From assembly GCA_034336665.1 (NCBI GenBank), contig CM067592.1:31375319-31439318 (forward strand): DNA of 64,000 bases, read 5' to 3'. This stretch comes from Luscinia megarhynchos (lineage: Eukaryota; Chordata; Aves; Passeriformes; Turdidae). The position numbers and the translations under genes were made by a program. The notes beneath the pieces are model-generated. The model was not told the DNA's origin. It saw only the letters and a program-made list of their open reading frames with translations, and did not search any database. The stretch's first letter is position 1. Each line of letters opens with the position of its first letter. Below are positions 49,846 to 61,417 of the stretch, piece by piece.

Positions 49846-52800
49846 GCATTATGCAGAGACTTCACATTAGACGTTAGATTGGATTTTTATTTCTTATTTT
49901 TCTGTATTTCTATTTTTCCCATGTTTCTGTCATTCTAAGCTCTACACATAGCTCTTTTCCATTAAAATTCTTGAAGACTGATAAAGTGCTTCCAAAAAAA
50001 AGTATTGGAACTGAAGAAAGGCTAGTAATTTACACTTGTGATTGCAGTATGTGGTGGCTCCCATGTCTGTGCCAGTCAACCAATTCAATAAGTATCCGCT
50101 GTTCTTCAGAGAGGAGAGGAAGGCTAGCTAAATAAATAAGCTAAATATTAATACCCTAAGTCTTTCAATGTGCAATTTATTCCTTTAGATAACACTAGAC
50201 ACATAAAAGGGAGGAGTATGCATAACTCCGTAAATCAGCACAACTTGGCCATGTTTCATTGTCTTTATCCCTGCTCATCCCACCACAGATAACACTAATC
50301 AAGAGGCAGTGTTTGTGCAATATTTCTGCTGTGAAAACCATCTCACGTGCAAATCAAAACAAGAACTACATGAATTTATTTCTAAGCATTTTACGACCTT
50401 TCTTCAATTTCCCTGTAAGGAACGACCAACCCGTTTGTTTGCTTCTCTCTCTTTGTTAAAGTCTGCCTACTCCCTGGAGAAACCTATTTATTTGTTTTAA
50501 GCATGTTTTTACAGGCCTTTTAATAAAACAGGATGGGTGGGGGTTGGGGTTTGTGCAGGTAAAAAGTAGTGTCTGAAAGTGGCCTTAACAGTTTGTCAGC
50601 TGTAGCGCCAAGGAGCTTCAAGCTTAATCCACATTCAGAAGATGCAGGGGTGTTTATTTCTGTCCTACACTTCATATCCAAGCCTAAGAAAGTAGAGGAC
50701 CAATATGAAAACATACTGCCTGTGTGAGAGGATACCACTAGGTCTGCCCATGGGTCCGAGTGTCCTCTATGAAGATCTAAAAATCCTTTATTTGGTTGAG
50801 GTTATGGGCTTCCTAAAAATACAAGAAAACAGCTAGAAACAGGCCAAAAATAACTAAATAATTCACTAGCAAATGGTCTACATTGTAAAGCAATTTTGGA
50901 AACAATTCTACAAGGCAAAAATAAGAAATTCTCAAGAATTACCATGGGAATTTTATCTTCACAATACTCTAAATATCTTATACATACAAGCAGTCTTTTT
51001 TTCCTTTCTTCTTTTATTTTTTAATATTTATTTTAATGCGTTAAGAACAAACAGTGTTAAAAGAAATTAAAGCATGTGTGCTTGCTTCAGTTTACATTTT
51101 ATTTCTGGCCCTTTTAACAGTCTAATTTTGCCACTGATTTTTGCAGCTGCAGTCAGATGGCAAATTCTTTAAATTAATAAAGCTAACAAACTAACAATAT
51201 TGCTACAAAGTCAATGATGAAACAACAAATAATTTATGTACCTTTCTGTCAAACTTTTCCTGTAGATACACGTACATATTGCTTTGTCTATTTCTCATTT
51301 TCTTTCCTTATTCAGACTACATAAGCCAAGTACGTCAAGTGTAAACATATGAAACCTCATTTTATGCCTAAATTCTTAGCTTATTCATAACTCAACTATC
51401 CAAATTTTTTTTTTTTTCAAAATTTGCCTTGAAAGAGTCTGTTAAGAAGAATTATTTACATAACAGTGTTTAAAGCTATAGATTGTTGGGGGGGTTGTGC
51501 TATATGGGAAAAAAATTGTAATGCTTTGACATTCTAAAACAGCCGGAAATACTCTAACCAAAGTACAAAAGAATATACTGAAAGCTCAAAAAAACTCAAC
51601 TTGCATTTCCAACAGAGATGCAATGATGAAAAGAAGATATTGCTAAGTGATAAGAAATCACAGATTTTTATTTTTTATTTAAATTCAGTTAGTATTGACT
51701 GTCAAGTAAAAGCATGGTATATGAAGATTGGAATTAAAGTCCCACATAAAGGACTCACTGTAGAACTGGTTTTATTCAGTTCGATGTCTTCAAGACCTTT
51801 TCCTTTTGATTAACTTGTCTTGACATGATATGCACACTACAAACATGAGAGAGATAAAAACCCATCTTTAAATTATATCTCAAGACCCTTTAAGAAAAAA
51901 TGCTCAAAATGACAGTTAAGGTGTCTTATTAATAGTAATAAGAACCTTTTTAATGATCATAAGTTAATAAAAGTCTAACATAAATTATCTCCTTTCAAGG
52001 TCTCTCTTTATTAGGAAGGTTGCATCAAAATACATGAGTTTAGGTAAAAATGGATCATTACAATAGCCAAAATCCATAATGTAGACAAATTTAGATAAGA
52101 TCTACTCATGTTAATATAAATCTAGTTTTGAGTTCCTACACATTATCATGGTTTTAAAAATTGTTGCATCTCAGCTTAACAATGATACCTAAATGCACGA
52201 GCATTTATCACTCACTGTAAACCTGAGGTAAAACTTGGACAATTAAAGTTCTGTGACAGACCAGCTTTGCTTACATATTTTACTTCACATTTACTGTGCT
52301 AAGTAGATGGAGTTAATATGTGTAGCTCAGCAGACTTTCAAGACTAGATCATATTCTGAGTCATTGTTTATTGAATTACTGGATTAGTTCAATGTAGTTA
52401 TAGCAAAATTTAAGCAGGTCTAAACAAGTCCACATTTCAGCTTATAGTAGCATAGTTAGATGACTATGTACATAGATATACAGACCTTAGAGCTGTGTGT
52501 ATGGACATGTGTATATAGATATATGCTAGGTCTGTGTATACATACATGTATGTTCCTCAAATTACCTTAAATCACTTTTCTTTCTTTGGTTTCAGTTTTT
52601 GGATTTTTTTTTTTCTTTTTTTCATTTGTGTGGATGACAGAGCAGGGGCATGAAGACCAACACTGGAAGCATCCGTTTAAAATACAAGGTTAACTTCTAC
52701 TTTATATTTGCAAGCTAAAGTAGAAAAGTCTGAATTAGTGCACTTCAAAGTAACAAAAGGCAAAAATATTCATGTTAAATGGATTATATTTAATGACTTC

Positions 52801-55249
52801 ATTTTTATACCAGTATCAGTGTTTCATGAAATCCAAAAAATGCTCAGCAATGAATGCTTCACATTCTTTGAAACTCCCAACCATTGTGTATTGCACATTA
52901 TTCTCTTCATAATATAACACTAAAACCAAAACGGTTCTCCACCTTTTTTCACCTTGAGACAACTGACTGTAAAATGAATTTAGTGCTAGGTCTGATTTGA
53001 GTAGAAAGTTAGTGTACTTCTACATTGCTATGCATATAGAGAAAATGCATCTTCTGTTTTGAAAATTGAAAGAACTTTATTTTATTTTGAAATCAGACTT
53101 GTAGATAAATTTGACCTTCTGTCAAACTACCTCTTTTGAGAATGATATGAGAAATCTGATTTTAGGGAATTTCCAAAATTTTCTTCATCACAGTTTTTAC
53201 AAATGTTTTACAGTTTACTGCAATTGACTTGGGAAATTATTTTAAATTGTTTCAAACAGTAGCATAAATATATTTACATACATTAAATGATCATAAATCA
53301 CTGAACACATATTTTTAATAAGAGTAGTTTTTAAAATCTTCATTTGCAGGCCATCATGTGAAAACTGTTAGTGAGTTTGTACTGAATATAGTCTGAAACT
53401 TTTATCATATTTAAAATGCATCTTGTTTAGAATTTATGAAAGGTGTTAATGAGGGTTTCTGAAATTTGAAGTAATTATTCTGTCTGTAAATCATTCTTTT
53501 CCTTTATGGCTGACTGCTTGTTGAGTTTATAACCCTCCATAAGCCTTGTCAATTTAACTGTTTAAAAACACCACCACTAAACCTTCATAAATGGAAACTA
53601 ATCAGATTAACATCTTTAACTGGCAAAACTATCTCATTTTATGCAAGCAAAAGAATTAAGCATAAAGCCAAATATAGATGTCCTAACAGCTCTTTGCAAT
53701 AGACAACACAGGATATGGTTTATTATAGGTAGTTTGGGGATTTCTTTTCTTTTCTTTCCTAGTGCTATATTCTTTAAAGGAAAGATGCCCAGTATAACTG
53801 GATTTTCTGGGAGATACATGGACAAATGAGAAATTAGTGTGTGCATCTGCTCCATAATGTAAAACATTTTAAAGAAGTCTCATATTTTTAATTGCTTCTA
53901 AGATGTACTACAGTAATTTTAACTTCAAAATCCAGGAAGAGTAAATTGTACATCAGTACATCAGTAAAAAATTACATCTGTAAAAATATATATGTACAGA
54001 GAGGCTATGTACATACTTACATAAGATGGAAGTTCCTCTTATTTTTATTCTTTTTTTTTCTTATTTTAAGTACCATAGGCTTATTTTCACTGCTTTCCAT
54101 GCTAACCTGTCAGTATTAAGGATCATTAGTTTTTATTTACGTTGCAGACAAAGTTTGATATCACTGATAGCATATAATTCAGAAACCAAATATATATCTA
54201 TATAGTACGTGGCCTGAATGAACCCTCACAAGAAAGGAAACCATCTAGGAGTAAAAATGCTAACTTGAGCAATAATAAACTTAAGACCATAGACAACCTT
54301 TGAAGTGGCATGGTTATTGCAAACGACTGCAAGACACTAAATCTTCTCTGTGACCTTTGAGACCATTTCTCACTTGCAAAACCAAAACCTGTCACATCAC
54401 TTGCATCATTTTTTCTGTAAACACAAATATTCCTACAGCAACATTTTTGCACCCTAAGATGTTTAGAAAGTATATATAATTATCTAGAGCATTTTGTCAC
54501 ATGAGAGACCTAATCAGTCTTCATTTATATCCTTGCTGCTTCTTTGACTTCAGCAATTTCCCAAGAGTATATGCAAAAAGTCTAAGTGAATTGGCTTATT
54601 TGTGTACACAAGTGCACAAATTCCATGACAAAATTGTCCAAACACAGGTGTCTAAATTTTGTAAAAATAGTCTGATTTTTAGAGATCAAGATAACCCACA
54701 AATGTCACAGAGGTCCCACCTATGCTTCCATATACATAGCCACACTTAATGCTCTCACACTAATCACCAGTAATTTGTACACAAAACCAATTATAGTATT
54801 AGATATAATATCATTTTACACCACAAAGAGCTCTGAAGACTTCACATTAACTTATTTTTAAAAATCGGTTAAAAATCGCACATGGCACATGATTTGAGTA
54901 GCCTGAGACCATATAAAAACACAAAGACACTGAAAATATCTAGTATGACTCAAAACAAAGTTTCTTTCCAAGGATTGTATCTGCAGGACTGTTGTTCCAA
55001 GTTGCTGATTCTTGCTCTACTAAACAGTCCTGTTTAAACTTTGCTTAAAAGTTATTACTACAACTAATGCCAGTTGGAAAGATAAGCTTATTTCCTTAAA
55101 GAAATAAAATCTCACAAATGTGCAGTATTGTTATGTTGTTACTTAGTCCTTTTGCAGTCTGAAATTAATTCCTCCTGAGTCATGTCAACCATTAATACAA
55201 AGAGATGTTTAAAAAATGTAAAAAGGAATGAGGGAGTAGTAATGGTAAC
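49846..55249. other. AT-rich non-coding DNA, no gene recognised
   Basis: Five kilobases with only short frames (up to 84 codons) and no recognised element. A mixed TATG/TGTA-rich stretch lies at about 52490-52555, and T-rich runs near 51403-51416 and 52600-52622. Confidence 0.6.
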
Positions 55250-56110
55250 ATACAGTACCATGAGCTGCTTTGGCCTCCCAGCCAGGGGTGTACAGTTAAC
55301 AGATCATTCCTGGGCATCAGCAGACAAGGAGGGGAAAAACCTCCCCCCCCTTGTCCCAGGCCATGGGCTGGGGCGCAGAGCAGGAGGGGGACGGGGGAGA
55401 GGTCTGGCAGTTTACAGAAGGCAACCCGGCTCCCTCCCAGTGCATTCCTTTCCCTCTACCTCCCAACCTCTTTGCGTGTGTCTTGTCATATTTTCTTCAG
55501 CTGCTAATTGTCTGGACTGAGAGATTTTAAACAGCCGCAGCTTAGGAAAAGAGAAACCTGTCTAAGTGACTATTGCAGCCCGTAAGCTTCATGCTGGCGG
55601 GTAAAATTTTCCAGGGGAAGTGCTCTTCTGATAGTTCTCGAGTCACTAAGTCACCCTCCCTCCTCCTTTCCCCACCACACACACTCCCCTTGAGGCCTGA
55701 ATGCACTTGTGGCAATAAAACATTCATGCGACTTGGAATTTTAACACAATGCCATTTCCCTAGTTTAACCTGAAAGGAATGCACTAGTCACAACAGACTA
55801 CATCATCCTGCCATTAAGCCCTGCCAAGGAACCGCTTTTTTGGCTGTGCTGGGCCAGCGTTGACGGGAAAGGAGTACACAGACCCACACACAGAGCACAG
55901 AGGGGCCACCTCTGCTTCCTCAGCCTTCTCCAGCAACACCCAGCTCTTAACCATGACCCCTGGCCTGTGTCAGCACTGTGACAGCCCTGTGATGCATGTG
56001 TCACTTCAGGACTTCTGCGGAGTCACAACACTGAGCAGGCAACTCCTGCCTTTCACTGACTTGCTGCTCTGTCTCAACACGCACTTGAACATCTGCCAGA
56101 GGGCGGTTGC
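55250..56110. other. GC-elevated segment with dispersed CpGs
   Basis: Composition rises to roughly half G+C by eye, with G-tracts at 55365-55397 (runs of 3, 4, 5 and 5 with loops 2, 12 and 2: a near-miss G-quadruplex), C-runs at 55343-55350, and scattered CpGs (for example near 55374, 55392 and 55858-55865). The frames at 55182-55520 and 55860-56195 (plus) are 111-112 codons long and not recognisable; frames on the other strand are equally open. It could be an orphan regulatory element, a lncRNA exon or promoter, or a degraded repeat. Nothing in the sequence decides. Confidence 0.45.
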
Positions 56111-56989
56111 TCCCCCCCTCTTCTTTATTTCTAGATTTTCCAGCAGTTTTTTTAAACATATACACTATTGTTACTGTCGAATGTCTTCTGTTTAAATCCA
56201 AAGACCTTTCAGCAACTTATACCCTCCCACATCCAAGGAAAAAAGGGGGAAAAAATCAACAAAAAACCAAATCCAACCTTTCCAATTGCCAATGATAATT
56301 AGTTTATGATTACTGAAAGAACAGCTTGCTCAGGGAACTAGTTAACAAAACTACCAGAACTGTGGTATTTCAGTGGCCTTTTTTTTTCTTTTTTTTTTTT
56401 TTTTCTTTCAGTAATTCAAGAGAAGGGGAAGAAAAGACAGAAGCATTTTCTTGATGATTTACAAAGAATGATGATGGCAATAGGAAAATATTGAGTATCT
56501 CCTTTGCCTTCTGTTCTTTTGTGTAACAACAGGATTCCTGCAAAAATTGTAATGCACCAGAGCTAAATTCAAGAAGTCTTCACTACATTTTTGATTTTTG
56601 AAACTGTGAACACAGATTTCTAAGACTTGAATTTACTTACTTTGTTGTGTTCTGAGTGACAAGCAGCAGAGACAACTTCACCAAAAAGCATTTTGGTGCT
56701 CCTTGCCTTTCTTACTACTCCCTTTAATTCCTCTGCAGTTGAACTACCTTTGATGTAAGTGGACAGAGTGCATTGAACAAACAAGCAAGGAAGCATGTTC
56801 AAAAAAATTCGAACTATACCTTTAACCATTTCGGCACTTGCTCTAAAAAGGGAACTGATACCACTGATACCCTGTGTCCTTGTTACATCCCTTATGCAGG
56901 TGCCTGTCCATTATTATAGAAGCCTGTAAACCAAATAAGGAGATAAAAGCATTCCTAGTTCTGCAGTACACAGCACTGATTGTAACTCA
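56111..56989. other. Non-coding DNA with a T-rich run
   Basis: A T-rich run broken by C spans about 56379-56409. An A-rich, C-interrupted stretch lies at 56238-56275. No gene recognised. Confidence 0.6.
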
Positions 56990-57180
56990 TGAGAGTTGTC
57001 TAGCACTCCCTCGTGACTTATTATAGCGTTATCATAATTATCGACATGCCATTGTGGTTCCACAGATGCTTTACAGGATGACCCAAGAGGATAGGTCCCT
57101 CTGCCCAAAGAGCTTACAAAGGGAATGAGACATTACCATTTGTGCACCAAGTATAGGGTGCAGATAGATGAGGAGGAGGA
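56990..57180. mobile_element. Probable ancient amniote interspersed-repeat relic
   Basis: The + strand shows GATGCTTTACAGGATGA and then AGGTCCCTCTG followed by CCCAAAGAGCTTACAA. The combination 'gc(t)ttaca... tccctgccc(a)aaagagcttacaa(tctaa)' is a signature I recall from old dispersed repeats in many amniote genomes. Flanking similarity is weak and the family cannot be named by eye. The purine-rich GATGAGGAGGAGGAAGAG stretch just after it may be unrelated. Confidence 0.45.
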
Positions 57181-60100
57181 AGAGAAAGTGGTTACTACAT
57201 CTGAAGGCCCAGGAGATATGCTTTAGTTAGATAGCATTGCATTCCTACATCATAACACCTGGAACCACATCTCCACGTGTAATCACCCAGAAGAGGTCAG
57301 GGGAAACAAACACAGGTTAGAACGATATTCCATCAATTCACAACATCCAAGCGCTGTACAAGAGATTAACAGCTTTGATGATGAATGCCTTGTGTCATTG
57401 GCATTTAAAATAAATTTTCTGTGATTTTTCCATTGAGAATAATTTTTTTAGAACGCAAAAGAAAGCAGCAATTCCTCCTGAATCCAGGTTTGCCTGACTA
57501 CAGTGTATATTTATAGGGAATTCAAGCTTGATTCACTGTTTTCTAGAATGTCAGAGACTTTATAAATGCCAAAACGACCACAGTGAACAGTGATTAGTAT
57601 CACATACCTCATGGAAAGAAATCCACTGTTGGACAAACTTAGGCTAGATTGCCCACAAAACAGATCTTTATAATCTCCACCCTGTTATGGATTTATGGCA
57701 TAATGTGAAGATGTAGATAATTTGGGGAGAAAAGCTTCAGCTTTGCAAATACTGTTCTGGTGTCTGATGAATTTCCTCCTGGTGACAGCAAATAATCTTG
57801 ACTCGTAGTTGAAATTGCAACTGGTACTTGTATTAGGCAATACGGAAAAGTAGTGCTTCCTTACACACAAAAAATATTTTCCAATATGCTTGCATGTACA
57901 GAGTCAAGTTTGCTTTATGTTTACCATGAATATGAAACACAGCAATGCAAACATTCAGCATGAGGAATTGTATTTGAAGCAAAGACAGAAGTTAAGCAGG
58001 CATATATGCAATCAAAGCTGTTCCACAGCTGAAGGTAAACAACCCTTTAAATTTAGTCTATGAATGATAACATAGTGGCTCAGAACACAGAGTTCCCAGA
58101 AGCTGTTAATCTGTTCTAAAAAAATCTGTCTTTGTTGCTAGAAATCCATAATTGTTCTTTTAGAGGTACGCACTCTTGCACTTCAAAAATTTTTCAGCAG
58201 TTAAATGACCCAAACCTATGAACTGTAAAAGACTTGCCATCATTTTAAAAGGCCTGCTTTTAGCTTTGCCCAGAATTACTGTATTTAGCATTTATACAGA
58301 AGGCTGTAAACTCTACAAAACTACGTCTGCAAACTCAAATATATATAAAAAATAGCCCTGGATTTCTAGTGCTCAATATGATTTGCCTGTGCTTACTATC
58401 ACTTCTCATTTAACAAGGTTTGTTCTCATGCAATTCTGATAATGAGCACGTACTAATTTCTACTAAATTCTGCTTTATACAGCTCTATTGAGTCTTTCCT
58501 AATGGTCTGATAGAGGGGCTTCTTTATTTTATTATATCCATTCAGAGAAAGGAGGGTAATGAGTAGATAGCAGACCTGATTTACTCCTGTCTCCTGCAGT
58601 TCTCTTGTATCACACCCATTCAAAGGAGCAGGAAAATAACCAGTGCTTACACAATACTTTGGAGTAAAAATTTACTTGAGAAGTAGTAGAGCTTAGATTT
58701 CTCTTGTGACAAAACTGTCACTTGGTTGTAATATATGCCCAAGTAATTTAGAGTACTGGTACTGAACCTTATTTTTTTTTTGCCTATGGATACCGAAAAT
58801 TTTCTTATGGTGTATGTACAAAGAGATACACACAGCTCTCTAGGATATATGATCTGCCTCTCTTAATTATCTTTTACAGGCAGCTTAGACTCAAATCTCA
58901 AGGAGCATGTAGATTACAGATGGACAGAACATAGCTGTGCTGCACAGGGATCAAGAGGTCTTTCAGGGCTATGGAGCTGAAGAATACAATTTAATTCTGA
59001 GTAAAGATGCAAAAATTGTCTGGTTGCAGCTACTGAAGCAATGACGTTTTTCATATCAACATCTGTACTGCAAAAAAAATTAAGAACATATACACAGCAC
59101 AAACTGATGGCTCTCTTGGGCATATCTGAGAACATCTATGGGTGGTGATACACCTTAAGAGTTACAGTCATAGATTCTTGCCTTCCCTTCAGATAGAGAC
59201 ACTCATGGATTGACTTAGATATAACTGTAATTATAGAATCTGTTGATTTTGCTATTTTAGGAGTAGTTTATTTGCCCTTGACCTTCTTTCTAGACATCAT
59301 GAAGTAATATTAGGAAGTTCCAAGAAGCCATTAGGCTAGCCAAAACAAAACTAAATGCTTAGAAAGATACTATGAGCACCTATTTTATTCAGGTCCCTCA
59401 GTATTCTCAAGGAGTTAAAATTAACATGATGCAGGATAGGAAAAAAAGTTGGAGAGCCATATCCTTGGTTCTCCACTGCACTGTTTCTGACAGGTGACCA
59501 AGTGTCACCTGGGAAAGCTGAGAGATCTCTACTGAAACTCCTCTCTGTAGAAAAATCATCAAAGGCATCTGTTGTGTGCACACTTCCCCAGCATACCAAG
59601 AATCTTACCATTTTCTAAATGTATCACAAAAGGCTTGGTTTGAGCTGCTCCAAATAATCCTCAGTCCCTTCCACCAAGAAGGAAAACACTATGATCCTGA
59701 CATATTCTTTTAAGTTCCAAGCATGGCCTTGCATGTTACATACTATGTTTTCTTAGGTTAATCAGTGAATCCTTGAATGATAGAATGGATGAAGGTAGCA
59801 AGCAGGTGCTAAATGTCCAGAAATATGTGTGCTCCATTAGCCTTTATTCTGCTGACATGGTAGAAAAGAGAAATTGGAATATCAGAAAATCAACCCTGTC
59901 CATCAGAATTCTACCCATATAGAACATTTGGGGAAGCAGGGGTGCAGGGGGAAAAAAAATCAACCATTTTCCTGAGCGAGGATGCCATGAGTATTGGGAG
60001 TTTGGCACAAAACCAGAGAAAGTAAGATAGTGGTCTGAAGAAAGAGAATGGACTCCTTGGAACTGAAAAGCTAAGATTAATAAATCACATTAATTCCTTG

Positions 60101-61378
60101 ATGGAGAATGGATATTTAGCACCAACAAAATGCAGTGAAAGTTGCAAGAGAATTAACATCTGGGTGCCTGTCTGACTCCTCCTCCACAACAATAAGAATC
60201 TTTTGCTATTTAGGATTTGGAATCAATGCAGCAGCTAGTGCCAGAGGAGACAGCTGCAGAGTCCTGAAAAGGCAGCAAATAAGTGAATTCTCATCTTCAG
60301 TTAAAAGTTTTCTGGCTGCTTGTTCATGTTCCTGTATCTCTGGAGAAGAATCTGAAATGACAGTCTTCTAGTGAGTTCATAGGGCTTGGATGCTGAGGTA
60401 TCAAACTAGTACAATTCTTCTGTTCCTCCAAAGACCTGGAAGAAGCAACTTACTCAGTCGCCAGGGCCTGGCTCTGGGGGCTTCCACATCACCATCTGCA
60501 TAAAAGTCTTCCCATGGGGTTGAATACAGACTTATTCCCAGGCAAAATTAGTAGAAATGTTCATACAAATGCATAATTCTGGAAGAAACTCGCCTTTACT
60601 TGACACGCTAGAAAATGGCTGCCTGCTTTGGGTAGGGAAATTGAGCACAGAAAGACTGCTACATGAACTGTGCTATTTCCATCGACCACCCCCTTTGACT
60701 CCCACACAGATATTCACACAGTGTGTTCAGGAAATTAGGCAGCTCATACGAAAGACTTTATCTGAAGCCTGGCCACCAGCACTCCTTTCTTTTGTCCTTC
60801 CATCATGACATTAGATCGAGGTCTCAACCTGAAAACTTAGTCAATATGCATGCTGGCATCTATTCTATATCACTAAGGGCTGTGGAACCAGATCATGGCC
60901 TGACACCACTGACATTCATTTCAGGTGCAGAATCAGTGCTACTGAAAAGAGGCTTGTGGACTGTAATTAACTAAAATGTAAAGAGTCTGACAAGGAAGCT
61001 GCAGTTCAACCTGTCATTCATACTTTTTTCTTATTTAGCAGCCCTAGTTTTGAACTGCTCCTCTTACTGGGAACTCATAGTGATCCTGGCATCTTTGGCA
61101 AAAAATTATGCACAAATACATTAAATAACATAAGAATTTAATTGTGGAGCAATAGCAATACCTCATAGTAAATTCTCTACAAAGACAAATCAGTTCCTTT
61201 GGTTACAAACAGGTGTGTCATGTAGAAATTCAGTTTCTACTTTGTCATAGTACTCAGGGAAGTACCTTAATTCTCTATTTGGGTGCCAGCTTCCACAAGA
61301 AATAAAGTACTATAGCATAGATTTATGTAACACTATTTTTTTTCTTAAAAGTGCTTTCAGATAACTTGAAAATGGGGC
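57181..61378. other. AT-rich non-coding DNA, no gene recognised
   Basis: Frames at 58914-59135 (-), 59351-59611 (-), 60135-60371 (+) and 60557-60974 (+, two frames) are 73-86 codons long and match no family. No repeat family was identified. Confidence 0.6.
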
Positions 61379-61417
61379 ATGTATATACATATGTGTATAT
61401 ATGTGTGTATATATAAG
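61379..61417. repeat. TATG/TATA-rich short repeat
   Basis: Mixed GTATATA, CATATG and TGTGTATA units over about 38 bases. Confidence 0.85.

Noticed and set aside
52320..52400. A GTAGCTCAGCAG word suggesting a tRNA A box.
   Set aside because: No B box (GGTTCRANNCC type) at the right distance and no cloverleaf pairing seen.
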